Translations under genes and position numbers: made by a program
Shown here: positions 25,694-34,455 of the stretch, in pieces
Layout: each line of letters starts with the position of its first letter
Position numbering within the stretch: the stretch's first letter is position 1
Notes under the pieces: generated by a model
What the model saw: the letters and a program-made list of their open reading frames with translations, nothing else
Databases searched by the model: none
Told to the model about the DNA's origin: nothing
Assembly (NCBI GenBank): GCA_014650415.1
Contig: BMUX01000005.1
Coordinates: 124,001-188,000 of the forward strand
Reading direction: 5' to 3'
Source of the DNA: Streptomyces spiroverticillatus
GTDB lineage: Bacteria; Actinomycetota; Actinomycetes; Streptomycetales; Streptomycetaceae
DNA length: 64,000 nt

Positions 25694-26638
25694 TCACGCC
25701 CCTTGAGTGAAGGTGCGCCGGTAGTCGCTCGGGGTCGTGCCGAGGATGCGCTGGAAGTGGAGGCGGAGGTTGGCGCCGGTGCCGAGGCCGGTGTCGGCGG
25801 CGATCTGTTCGACGCCGAGCTGGGAGCGTTCCAGCAGTTCGCGGGCGAGGTCGATGCGGGCGCGCATCACCCACTGCATGGGCGTGCAGCCGGTCTCCTC
25901 CACGAAGCGCCGGGAGAACGTCCGGGCCGAGACGCCCGCCCGCCGGGCGAGTATGTCCAGGGTCAGCGGCTCCCCGAGCCGGTGCAGCGCCCACTCCCGG
26001 GTGGCGGCGAACCGCTCGCCGAGCGGCTCGGGAACACTTCTCGGTACGTACTGGGCCTGGCCGCCGCTGCGGTAGGGGGCGGCGACGAGCCGCCGGGCCG
26101 CGTGGTGCGATGCGGCGACGCCCAGGTCACCGCGCAGGATGTGCAGGCACAGATCGATGCCGGAGGCGGCGCCCGCCGAGGTCAGCACGCTCCCCTCGTC
26201 CACGAACAGCACATTCGGGTCGACCTGGACGAGGGGGTGCCGGGCGGCGAGGGCGCGGGTGTAGTGCCAGTGGGTCGTCGCGCGCCTGCCGTCCAGCAGA
26301 CCGGTGGCGGCGAGGGCGAAGGCACCGGTGGAGATGGCGGCGAGGCGGGCACCGCGCGCGTGGGCGGCAACCAGGGCGTCCAGCACGCCCTGCGGAGGGT
26401 CGTCGCGGTCGGGGTGCCGGTAGCCGGGGACGAAGACGATGTCGGCCCAGTCGAGGGCGTCGAGCCCGTGCGCGACGTGGTACGCGAGCCCGTCCCCACC
26501 GGTCACGAGGCCGGGCGCGGCCCCGCAGACCCGCACTTCGTACGGCATGCTCGCGCGGGTGGTGAAGACCTGGGCCGGGATACCGACGTCGAGGGGCTTG
26601 GCCCCTTCGAGGACGAGGACGGCGACGTGGTGGGGCAC
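25694..26638 (-). CDS. GlxA-type AraC regulator with DJ-1/PfpI domain
   Basis: 314-residue regulator. The N-terminal class-I amidotransferase-like domain (about 1-190: VAVLVLEGAKPLDVGIPAQ, IVFVPGYRHPD, LAAISTGAFALAATGLLDG, ATTHWHYTR) lacks the catalytic Cys of PfpI/DJ-1, with Thr in ISTGAF. The C-terminal AraC double helix-turn-helix covers about 210-310 (LTLDILARRAGVSARTFSRR, TGLGTGANLRLHFQRILG). This is the GlxA/FtrA group, known for control of catabolic genes. GTG 26638 is taken as start although no ribosome site is obvious. The gene stands alone on the minus strand after the propeller-like gene. Target unknown. Confidence 0.92.
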   Translation of the reverse strand: MPHHVAVLVLEGAKPLDVGIPAQVFTTRASMPYEVRVCGAAPGLVTGGDGLAYHVAHGLDALDWADIVFVPGYRHPDRDDPPQGVLDALVAAHARGARLAAISTGAFALAATGLLDGRRATTHWHYTRALAARHPLVQVDPNVLFVDEGSVLTSAGAASGIDLCLHILRGDLGVAASHHAARRLVAAPYRSGGQAQYVPRSVPEPLGERFAATREWALHRLGEPLTLDILARRAGVSARTFSRRFVEETGCTPMQWVMRARIDLARELLERSQLGVEQIAADTGLGTGANLRLHFQRILGTTPSDYRRTFTQGA

Positions 26639-26736
26639 GGGTCGAGGGTACGGGGCGTGGGGGCGCGGGGCTGTGTCGCTGTGCGGCTGCCGCCGCACGG
26701 GCGCGCCCTGCCCGTGCGGGCCGCTTCGTTTCCGTG

Positions 26737-27037
26737 CCCCTTCAGGGGCGCGGGGAACTGCGCGACCAGCCACGACGCACCCGCACGGGAACCGTGCAAT
26801 TGCCCCGCGGGTTTAGGTGAAGGGGCGGGGTTGGGGACCCTCATGGCCCGGCGGGCCGGTGCTTCACGTGCCCGGTACCGGGAGGCGTCCCGAGGGCCCC
26901 GGGGCTGCGCGCACCCGGCACCCAAGGTGCGGGCAGGGGGCGGTGCCGGGGTGGGCCCGGATCGGGCGGGCCGCCCCCTTGCCCGCCCGTCCCGCCCCCG
27001 GGGGGCGGCCCCGCCGCCCAAGGGGACGAGGGGAGGG
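26737..27037 (+). repeat. Dispersed intergenic repeat, copy A
   Basis: About 300 bases of non-coding sequence strongly similar in order and spacing to 50769-51060. Shared blocks include ggggcgcggggaactgcgcg, ccccgcgggtttaggtgaag, cgagggccccgggg, aaggtgcgggcagggggcgg and gcccgcccgtcccgcccccg. By eye identity is roughly four fifths. It fills most of the 530-base gap between the GlxA-type regulator and the acetyltransferase. No transposase or terminal repeat is visible. Confidence 0.85.
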
Positions 27038-27123
27038 GGGAGAGGGCAGGACCGGGCCCAACGCCCCTCTGTCCGCGCCCTGTTCAGGCAACCACCTGCA
27101 CCCCCCTCCCCACCAAGGTAATA

Positions 27124-27141
27124 TCCAATCCCGGAATTGGA
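27124..27141. promoter_or_regulatory. Small palindrome before TTA-containing acetyltransferase
   Basis: TCCAAT-cccgga-ATTGGA, 6-bp arms, in an AT-rich patch 27-44 bases before the ATG at 27168. It may be an operator or part of the promoter. Confidence 0.4.
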
Positions 27142-27167
27142 CCATTACACCCTCGCGGGAGGCCACC

Positions 27168-27803
27168 ATGATCGCCGAAACCGTCACCACCTGGGTGCAG
27201 GGCTGGGCCCTCTCCCGAGGAACACCGCCCCCGACCCCCAAGCCCTGGGGCCACTACATCCACGTGACCGACAGCGACGCCGAAGTCGGGCGTCACGTCC
27301 TCCCCGAAACCCGGGAGTTACTCGTACGGAGCGCCGCCGATTCCGTCACCACACCCCGCACCTGGATGAAAATGCCCGCCGAGCCCGACGACATCGCCCC
27401 CTGGATGCCACCCGGCTGGGTCGTGGCGTACGAGGAGACCGGACACCTGATGGCGGTGGACGTCCGGACCACCCACCCGGTCGTGCCCGACGGGTACACC
27501 GTGGAGGTCGAGCGCACGGACGCCGTCGTGTTCGTACGCCTGCGGGACGCGGACGGCGGCAAGGCGGCCGCCGGCCAGATGGCACTCCTCGGGGAGACCG
27601 TGGTCGTGGACCGGGTGGTGACCGACAGCGCCCACCGGCGGCGCGGGCTGGGCCAGTTCGTCATGCGCACGCTCGCCGACGAGGCCGTCGCGGCGGGTGC
27701 CCGGCAGGGGGTCCTCGGCGCGACCGCCCCCGGGCACGCCCTGTACGAAACGCTGGGCTGGAAGAAGCACGCCACCCTGGCGGAGTGCGTGTACCGGCCC
27801 TGA
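27168..27803 (+). CDS. GNAT family N-acetyltransferase with a TTA codon
   Basis: 211 residues. The C-terminal half is a GNAT domain: VVDRVVTDSAHRRRGLGQFV gives motif A with the RRRGLG acetyl-CoA loop (about 146-160), then GVLGATAPGHALYETLGWKK (motif B, about 184-203). The N-terminal 90 residues are less conserved. ATG 27168 has GGGAGG five bases upstream. Codon 51 is TTA (27318-27320), so translation should depend on bldA tRNA, as for developmentally controlled Streptomyces genes. It stands alone after the dispersed repeat. Substrate unknown. Confidence 0.88.
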   Translation: MIAETVTTWVQGWALSRGTPPPTPKPWGHYIHVTDSDAEVGRHVLPETRELLVRSAADSVTTPRTWMKMPAEPDDIAPWMPPGWVVAYEETGHLMAVDVRTTHPVVPDGYTVEVERTDAVVFVRLRDADGGKAAAGQMALLGETVVVDRVVTDSAHRRRGLGQFVMRTLADEAVAAGARQGVLGATAPGHALYETLGWKKHATLAECVYRP

Positions 27804-27873
27804 CGGGGCGGTGGTTAGGCTCACGCCATCGCTTCACCCGCGTACCTCTCGTACCCCAGAACGGACCGACCGT

Positions 27874-28497
27874 ATGACCACCTCCGACTTCGCCGCCATC
27901 CCCACCACCACCCTCGCCGACCTCCTCGGACGCGCCCAGGTCATGGACCTCGGGGTGCGTCCGCTGTGGGCCGGGATGCCCCGCCTCGCCGGGCCCGCGT
28001 TCACCGTGCGGTGTCCGGCCGGGGACAACCTGATGCTGCACGCGGCCATTTACCGGGCCGAGCCCGGCGCGGTCGTCGTCGCCGAGGCAGGGGGCGACGT
28101 GGAGTTCGCGCTCGCCGGGGGCAATGTGTGCGCGGTCGCCCAGCGGCGCGGGGTCGCCGGGTTCGTACTGGACGGGGTGATCCGGGACCTCGCGGAGATC
28201 CGCGAGATGGGCTTCCCCGTGGTCGCCCGGGGTGTCGTGCCCATCCCGGGGACGAAGAAGGTCGTCGCCCCGCACAACGAGCCCGTGGTCTGCGGCGGGG
28301 TGACCGTGCGCGCCGGTGACGTGGTCGTCGCGGACGAGGACGGTGTGGTCGTCGTTCCGGCCGACCGGCAGGAAGAAGTCCTCGCGGACGCCCGGCGCAA
28401 GCTGGCGAAGGAGGCCGCGGAGACGCTCGACGAGTGGGAGGCGGCGCACCGCGCCCGTATCGAGAAGGCGTTGAGCGAGCAGGGTTTCCAGGGCTGA
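27874..28497 (+). CDS. RraA-like / HMG-aldolase-type protein
   Basis: 207-residue protein of the RraA/4-carboxy-4-hydroxy-2-oxoadipate aldolase fold. Motifs are PAFTVRCPAGDNLMLHAAI, AGGDVEFALAGGNVCAVAQR and GFVLDGVIRDLAEI, where the conserved RD pair and GGN loop bind pyruvate and metal in aldolase members. It could be an oxaloacetate decarboxylase/aldolase or an RraA-type protein; sequence alone does not decide. ATG 27874 has a weak GGA site. It ends 30 bases before a strong hairpin. Confidence 0.85.
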   Translation: MTTSDFAAIPTTTLADLLGRAQVMDLGVRPLWAGMPRLAGPAFTVRCPAGDNLMLHAAIYRAEPGAVVVAEAGGDVEFALAGGNVCAVAQRRGVAGFVLDGVIRDLAEIREMGFPVVARGVVPIPGTKKVVAPHNEPVVCGGVTVRAGDVVVADEDGVVVVPADRQEEVLADARRKLAKEAAETLDEWEAAHRARIEKALSEQGFQG

Positions 28498-28527
28498 GGA
28501 CTCTCGCCGGAGGGCCGGGGCATGGTA

Positions 28528-28552
28528 CTCCCGCGGGTCGTCGCCGCGGGAG
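28528..28552 (+). terminator. Hairpin after the RraA-like gene
   Basis: Perfect 9-bp inverted repeat CTCCCGCGG/CCGCGGGAG around a 7-base loop, 30 bases after the RraA-like stop and before the acyl-CoA ligase start. No U tract. Confidence 0.65.
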
Positions 28553-28599
28553 ACCCCCCGTGGGTACACCGCCCCTGAGCAGCATGTTTGCATGTTTTG

Positions 28600-30264
28600 A
28601 TGATCATTAACGGACAGGAAGACACCGATACCACCACCGACCCGACCGCGTTGAAGCCGCCGACCTATGTCGACCGCGTCCTGGAGCGCTGGCAGCAGGA
28701 CGAGGACACGGAGGCCCTCGTCCAGGGCACTCAGCGGCTCACCCGCGCACAGGCCCGGACGCGCCTCTTCCGCCTCGGCCACGCCCTGCGCGCCCAGGGC
28801 CTCGCCCCCGGCGACGGCGTCGGACTGTTCCTGGCGAACCGGGTGGACTCCGTACTCGTCCAGCTCGCCGTGCACCTCGTCGGCTGCCGCGTGGTGTTCC
28901 TGCCGCCCGAGCCGGGCCCGGGTGAACTGGCCGCCCTGGTCGAGCAGTCCGGGGCGCGGGCGGTGGTCACCGACCCGCTGTTCGCGGAGCGCGCCGCCGA
29001 CGCGGCCGGGCGCAGCGCCCACTCCCCCGTGCTGCTCAGCCTCGGCCCCTGCGACCTGCCCTGCGCCGACCTGCTCGCCCTGGCGTCCGACCAGCCCGCC
29101 ACCCGCCCCGAGGGCGTCCACTCCCCCGGCCCCGAGGAGCCCGTCACCGTCCTCTACACGGGCGGCACCCTGGGCCGGCCCAAGCTCGCCGCGCACAGCC
29201 GTCGTCTGTACGACGCGCTGGTGGAGCTGGTGGTGGACGCCCCGGAGGGTGCCGCCTCGGCGTTCCTCACGGACTCGGAACCGGCGGACGGCCCGGGTGC
29301 GGAGCGTGTGCTCGCCGCCACGCTGCTCACCCACGGCAGCGGTCATCTCACCTCGCTCCAGGCGCTGGTGACGGGCTCGACGCTGGTCGTGCTCCCCGAG
29401 TTCGACGCGGACGCGGCCATGACCGTACTGCGTGAGGAGCGCATCACGGCGACCATGTTCGTGCCGCCGATGCTGTACGCGCTCCTCGACCACCCGGAGT
29501 GCGTGCCGGGCGCGCTGCCCGCGCTGCGCCGGATCGCCGTCGGCGGCGCGGCCTCCTCACCGGCCCGTCTGCAGCAGGCGGTCGAGGTCTTCGGGCCCGT
29601 CCTGAGTCAGGGTTACGGTCAGTCCGAGGCGCTCGGCATCACCGTGTTCGGCGCGCGGGAGCTGGCCTCGGCGGGGGCGGAACGCCCCGAGCTGTGGCGC
29701 AGTTGCGGGCGTGCGATCTCCGACGTACGGATAGAGATCCGCGGCGAGGACGGTACGACGGCGCTGCCCGCCCGCCAGGTCGGCGAGGTCTGTGTCACCG
29801 GGCGCACCGTGATGCTCGGCTACTACCAGGACCCCGAGCGCACGGCGGAGGCGCTGCGCGACGGCTGGCTGCGCACGGGCGACCTGGGCTATCTGGACGC
29901 GGACGGCCACCTCTATCTCGTCGACCGGGCCAAGGACATCATCGTCACCGGCGCGACCAGCGACAACGTGTACTCCCGGGTCCTGGAGGACTTCCTCCTC
30001 ACGCTCCCCGGAGTGCGCAACGCGGCGGCCCTGGGCGTGCCGGACGAGGAGTTCGGCGAGGCCGTGCAGGTCTTCCTGGCGACCGCGTCGGACGCGCGGG
30101 TCGCGCCGGAGGAGGTGGGCGAGGCGATCACGGCGGAGCTGGGCGAGCTGTACGCGCCACGCCGGACGGTCCTGCTGGACCGTCTGCCGACGACGAAGGT
30201 GGGCAAGGTCGACAAGAAGGCGCTGCGCGCGGCCTGGACGAACGGCGAACTGGACGCGCTGTAG
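28600..30264 (+). CDS. AMP-dependent acyl-CoA synthetase/ligase family
   Basis: 554-residue ANL-superfamily enzyme. The order of motifs is normal: GVGLFLANRVDSVLVQLAVH, a P-loop reading LYTGGTLGRPKLAAHSRR (about 187-204), MFVPPMLYALLDH, QGYGQSEALGITVFG (A5), LRTGDLGYLDADGHLYLVDR (A7-A8) and the C-terminal catalytic Lys in TTKVGKVDKKALR. It activates a carboxylic acid as AMP ester, probably to CoA thioester. The P-loop departs from the usual YTSGTTGxPKG. ATG 28600 is a guess: four possible starts cluster here without a ribosome site, next to a GCATGTTT direct repeat. Neighbouring OsmC and enoyl-CoA hydratase genes fit acyl metabolism. Confidence 0.88.
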   Translation: MIINGQEDTDTTTDPTALKPPTYVDRVLERWQQDEDTEALVQGTQRLTRAQARTRLFRLGHALRAQGLAPGDGVGLFLANRVDSVLVQLAVHLVGCRVVFLPPEPGPGELAALVEQSGARAVVTDPLFAERAADAAGRSAHSPVLLSLGPCDLPCADLLALASDQPATRPEGVHSPGPEEPVTVLYTGGTLGRPKLAAHSRRLYDALVELVVDAPEGAASAFLTDSEPADGPGAERVLAATLLTHGSGHLTSLQALVTGSTLVVLPEFDADAAMTVLREERITATMFVPPMLYALLDHPECVPGALPALRRIAVGGAASSPARLQQAVEVFGPVLSQGYGQSEALGITVFGARELASAGAERPELWRSCGRAISDVRIEIRGEDGTTALPARQVGEVCVTGRTVMLGYYQDPERTAEALRDGWLRTGDLGYLDADGHLYLVDRAKDIIVTGATSDNVYSRVLEDFLLTLPGVRNAAALGVPDEEFGEAVQVFLATASDARVAPEEVGEAITAELGELYAPRRTVLLDRLPTTKVGKVDKKALRAAWTNGELDAL

Positions 30265-30309
30265 CGGTGCGGCCGGGGTGGGGCGCGGGGCCGGGTTAAC
30301 GTCGACGGC

Positions 30310-30798
30310 ATGACCGACAACAGTACGTCCAAGGACACGTCCCACGACACGACGGACGACACGGCGGACGCCAAGACCCTGCGCTCCGTCACCGTCGAGC
30401 GCTCCGGCCCCGGCCGCTTCACCGTCACCAACGCCCGCGGCGGCACCCTCAGCTTCGGCACCGGCGGGGACAGCGACTTCACGCCCGTGGAGCTGCTCCT
30501 CGCCGCGATCGGCGGCTGCACGGCCGTCGACGTGGAGTCCGCCACCGGGCGGCACGCGGAGGCGACCACCTTCTCCGTCGAGACGACGGGCCACAAGGTC
30601 GTGGACGAGAGCGGCAACAGCATGCGGGACCTCGCGGTCGCCTTCGACGTGGCGTTCCCGGAGGGACCCGGCGGGGACCGCGCGCGGACGATCCTGCCCC
30701 GGGCGGTGAAGAGCTCGCACGACCGGATCTGCACGGTCAGCCGCACCGTGGAGGCGGGCACGCCGGTCCGTACGACCGTGAACGGAACCGAGGGCTGA
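30310..30798 (+). CDS. OsmC family protein
   Basis: 162-residue OsmC/Ohr-type protein. The two redox cysteines of the family are visible: in LLLAAIGGCTAVDVES (about 78) and in DRICTVSRTVE (about 140). These reduce organic hydroperoxides in characterised members. The first 22 residues are a Thr/Asp/Ser-rich extension. ATG 30310 follows the acyl-CoA ligase by 45 bases on the same strand. Likely cytoplasmic peroxidase, or an OsmC-like protein of unknown role. Confidence 0.88.
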   Translation: MTDNSTSKDTSHDTTDDTADAKTLRSVTVERSGPGRFTVTNARGGTLSFGTGGDSDFTPVELLLAAIGGCTAVDVESATGRHAEATTFSVETTGHKVVDESGNSMRDLAVAFDVAFPEGPGGDRARTILPRAVKSSHDRICTVSRTVEAGTPVRTTVNGTEG

Positions 30799-30862
30799 GC
30801 CAGTCCAATTCCCGCCTCCCCGGGGTAATCTGACGCCTCATCAGCAAAATGGGGGGGGGCGG

Positions 30863-31699
30863 ATGATCGACACGACCAGTACGGACGTCCCCGACGGACA
30901 GGAGCGGCTGCGCCTGGACGTCGGGGAGGACGGCATCGGCACCGTCACCCTCTGCCGTCCCGGCAAGCTCAACGCCTGGAGCTGGGAGTCCACCCGGCAG
31001 CTGGGCCTGCTGGCCGACCGGATCCGCTTCGACGACCGCATCCGGGTCGTGCTGCTGCGGGCCGAGGGGCGGGCCTTCTGCGCGGGCATCGACGTCACGG
31101 CCCCCGGCGGGGCCATCACCGGGCGCTCGCCCGCGCAGCGGACCCGTAACTACGCCGAGGGAATCCGGTGGGCGCACGAGCGGTTCGCGGCGTTCGCGCG
31201 GCTGCCGCAGCCGGTGGTGGCCGCCGTGCAGGGGTACTGCCTGGGCTTCGGGTTCGAGCTGGCGCTGATGGCGGACCTGCGGATCGCCGCCGACGACGCC
31301 GTGTTCGCCCTGCCCGAGGCGCGTCTGGGCGTGGCGGTCGACGCGGGCGGCGACCTGCGGATCGCGCGGGACGCGGGGGCGGGCTGGGCGAAGCTGCTCG
31401 CGCTGACCGGCCGCCGCATCGACGCGGCGACGGCGGAACGGCTCGGACTGCTCCAACAGGTGGTCGGCGTGGGCGAGTTGGAGAAGGCCGCACGGTCCGT
31501 CGCCGCCGAGATCGCGGCCAACGCACCCCTCGCCGTCCAGTCCGTGAAGCGCTCCGTCGACGCCTACGCGGACGCGGCCCTGCCCGCCGCCCTGGACCGC
31601 GCCGCCCTGGCCGCCGCCCTCACCCTCACCTCCGAGGACGCGGGCGAGGGGTACGCGGCGGGGGCGGCGCGGCGCACGGCGCGCTTCGAAGGGGCCTGA
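30863..31699 (+). CDS. Enoyl-CoA hydratase/isomerase family protein
   Basis: 278-residue crotonase-fold enzyme. VLLRAEGRAFCAGIDVTAPGG gives the first oxyanion-hole region (about 55-75), and VAAVQGYCLGFGFELALMAD the second (about 113-132). The catalytic Glu positions of hydratases appear replaced or shifted (ALPEARLGVAVDAGGDLRIA), so hydration of enoyl-CoA is not assured. ATG 30863 sits three bases after a run of nine G, an unusual purine-only ribosome site. It converges on a dienoyl-CoA-reductase-like SDR. Confidence 0.88.
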   Translation: MIDTTSTDVPDGQERLRLDVGEDGIGTVTLCRPGKLNAWSWESTRQLGLLADRIRFDDRIRVVLLRAEGRAFCAGIDVTAPGGAITGRSPAQRTRNYAEGIRWAHERFAAFARLPQPVVAAVQGYCLGFGFELALMADLRIAADDAVFALPEARLGVAVDAGGDLRIARDAGAGWAKLLALTGRRIDAATAERLGLLQQVVGVGELEKAARSVAAEIAANAPLAVQSVKRSVDAYADAALPAALDRAALAAALTLTSEDAGEGYAAGAARRTARFEGA

Positions 31700-31726
31700 G
31701 CCCGGACCGTACGGAACGCGAGGCCG

Positions 31727-32623
<897 letters not shown>

Positions 32624-32816
32624 GGCGGCATGGGAGCGCACGGCGTGCGAAAAGGGAAGGGGCGAGGAGGCCTCCTCCCGCTGCCCGGTGCGACAGGACC
32701 CGCTGCGGCAGGACCTTCTTCCCCAATGTGATGCAAAGCACAGGTAATGAGCTGTACGGAATTCCCCAAAGCGGCACGGAATCGCAAGGAATTCGGCTCG
32801 GGACCTTTGGATTCGG

Positions 32817-32830
32817 CCCCTTCGGAGGGG
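32817..32830. other. Small hairpin in a 296-base intergenic region
   Basis: CCCCT-tcgg-AGGGG in the leader of the secreted-protein gene at 32920. The surrounding gap (32624-32919) is AT-richer than average and has several GGAATT-like words but no recognised operator. It should hold promoters for both divergent genes. Confidence 0.4.
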
Positions 32831-32919
32831 AATGCACGGGACCTTCCGGCGGGTGCACCATGAATTCCGGAAAGACCGTGCCAGGGAATTGCCCCTGACC
32901 GTGCAAGGAGGTTCTGATC

Positions 32920-33894
32920 ATGCGCAAGGCACTCACGGCTTCGGCCATCACTGTCGTCACGGCCGCGGCCCTCGCCGTGCCCGCCGCCGCGTTCGCCGAC
33001 GCTCCGGCCCCCTCTCCGGTGGTCACGGTGACCTCGCTGCCGGGCGACGGCGGGCAGGACACCCCGCGGCCCGCCGACAAGGCGCAGGTATCGCTTCAGC
33101 TCTCGGCCCCCGGCGACCCGGCCGGATTCCACTCCGGGGAAAGCGTCACGCTCACGGCGACCACGTCGGCCAATGCCGCCAACGGCGTGACGGTGTCGTC
33201 CCCCGCTTTCGGCACCACGCACCTCGCCCCGACCGATGCGTCCGGCACGTCCTGGTCGGGTACGGCGGTCATTTCCCGCAACGCGGGTATCGGCACCCTC
33301 CCGGTGAAGTCGGTGGCGGATTTCGGTGACACCGGGGCACAGACCTCGGCCAGCATTCTCGTGAACACCACACCGGCCCCCACCCCCCGCGAGGCCTCCC
33401 TGAGCCTGTCGACGGACGGCGCCGGGCCGGGCGACAAGGTCCAGGTCACCATCGACAGCGGTGACCTGAAGGGAGCCGCCCGTGTCGAGTCCGGCGCGTT
33501 CGGCGGGACGGTGAACCTCACGCCCGACGCGGACTCCACCACCTGGCACGGCACGGCGACCGTCGCGGCGAGCGCCAAGCCCGGGTACGACCGGGTGGAC
33601 GGGTTCGTCGGCGACCAGAAGATCGACTCGGTGAAGTTCGGCATCGCGGACACCACACAGCACCGTACGACCCCGAACAAGCACCACACGGTGGCACCCG
33701 TGCACCACCGCCGCACCGTGACACCCCTGCGTGCCGACGGGCGCACGGTCCCCCGGGGCGCCGTCAACGCGGGCGCCTCGACCGCCCCCGGCTCCGGCGT
33801 CGACACGGGCCTGATCGCGGGCGCGGCCGGGGTGTCGGCGGCCGTCCTGCTCGGCGGCACGGTCCTGTGGCGGCGGCGCCGTACCCAGGGCTGA
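32920..33894 (+). CDS. Secreted, membrane-anchored protein of unknown function
   Basis: 324 residues with a Sec signal peptide (residues 1-26, ending AAAFADA), two Ig-like or beta-sandwich-looking repeats (about 55-145 and 150-225: SGESVTLTATTSANAANG compared with PGDKVQVTIDSGDLKG), a His/Thr/Arg-rich spacer (about 245-275), and a C-terminal helix (GLIAGAAGVSAAVLLGGTVLW) ending RRRRTQG. This is the layout of a protein held at the outer face of the membrane. There is no sortase motif. ATG 32920 has AAGGAGG eight bases upstream. I do not recognise the family. Confidence 0.82.
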   Translation: MRKALTASAITVVTAAALAVPAAAFADAPAPSPVVTVTSLPGDGGQDTPRPADKAQVSLQLSAPGDPAGFHSGESVTLTATTSANAANGVTVSSPAFGTTHLAPTDASGTSWSGTAVISRNAGIGTLPVKSVADFGDTGAQTSASILVNTTPAPTPREASLSLSTDGAGPGDKVQVTIDSGDLKGAARVESGAFGGTVNLTPDADSTTWHGTATVAASAKPGYDRVDGFVGDQKIDSVKFGIADTTQHRTTPNKHHTVAPVHHRRTVTPLRADGRTVPRGAVNAGASTAPGSGVDTGLIAGAAGVSAAVLLGGTVLWRRRRTQG

Positions 33895-33931
33895 GCCTCT
33901 CCCGGCGCCGACCCGCAGCGCCGGCGGAAAA

Positions 33932-33946
33932 AACTTCGAAGAAGTT
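33932..33946. other. Short AT-rich palindrome
   Basis: AACTTC-gaa-GAAGTT lies 10 bases before the ECF42-type promoter and 38 bases after the secreted-protein stop. It may be part of a terminator or operator; the role is unknown. Confidence 0.3.
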
Positions 33947-33955
33947 CGCGGGAAG

Positions 33956-33982
33956 TGTCGATCGCGGCGACCGCCGTTCGAC
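33956..33982 (+). promoter_or_regulatory. ECF42-type promoter for the DGPF-sigma operon
   Basis: TGTCGA (33956-33961), 17 bases, then CGAC (33979-33982). This matches the ECF42 target pattern as I remember it (TGTCGA in the -35 region and CGA/TC in the -10 region). It lies 57 bases before the DGPF-protein start and implies that the sigma factor activates its own operon. Confidence 0.65.
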
Positions 33983-34038
33983 GCATGGGTGAGAGGACGG
34001 GGAAACGCCCCGTCCTCCGCACCTGTCAGGAGAACGTC

Positions 34039-34401
34039 ATGCCTCGCTTCCTCTCGATCATCCGCGTCGACGAGAACACCTCCCCCGCCGAGCCCAGCGA
34101 CGGGCTGATGGAGCGCATGGGCGTGCTCATGGAGGAGATGACCAAGGCCGGTGTCCTCCTCGACACCGGCGGCCTCGGCCCGGTCGACACCGGCCGCCGG
34201 GTGCAGTGGAGCGGCGGGAAGGCGACCGTCCTGGACGGCCCCTTCACCGAGGCCAAGGAGGTCGTCGGCGGGTACGCGCTGCTCCAGACCAAGGACCTGG
34301 ACGAGGCGGTGGAGTGGACCCGGCGGTTCGTGCAGATCCACGACGCCGAGTGGAACCTCACCTGTGAGGTGCGCCAGGTCTTCGGCCCCGGCGACGAGTA
34401 G
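34039..34401 (+). CDS. DGPF-domain (YCII-related) protein
   Basis: 120-residue single-domain protein of the YCII/DGPF superfamily. The name-giving motif VLDGPFTEAKEVVGGYALLQ is at about residues 64-83. ATG 34039 has GGAG six bases upstream. DGPF proteins are the usual genomic partners of ECF42 sigma factors, and here the sigma gene follows 54 bases downstream. The exact role of DGPF proteins in that system is not settled. Confidence 0.92.
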   Translation: MPRFLSIIRVDENTSPAEPSDGLMERMGVLMEEMTKAGVLLDTGGLGPVDTGRRVQWSGGKATVLDGPFTEAKEVVGGYALLQTKDLDEAVEWTRRFVQIHDAEWNLTCEVRQVFGPGDE

Positions 34402-34455
34402 ACGGTTTGCGGGGCCGCCGCGGTTTGCCCGACTGCCGTGCGGCTGCTCTGATGG

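Noticed and set aside
26639-27167. tRNA or other structured RNA gene in the large gap
   Set aside because: No cloverleaf or TTCGA-type loop; the sequence is the dispersed repeat.
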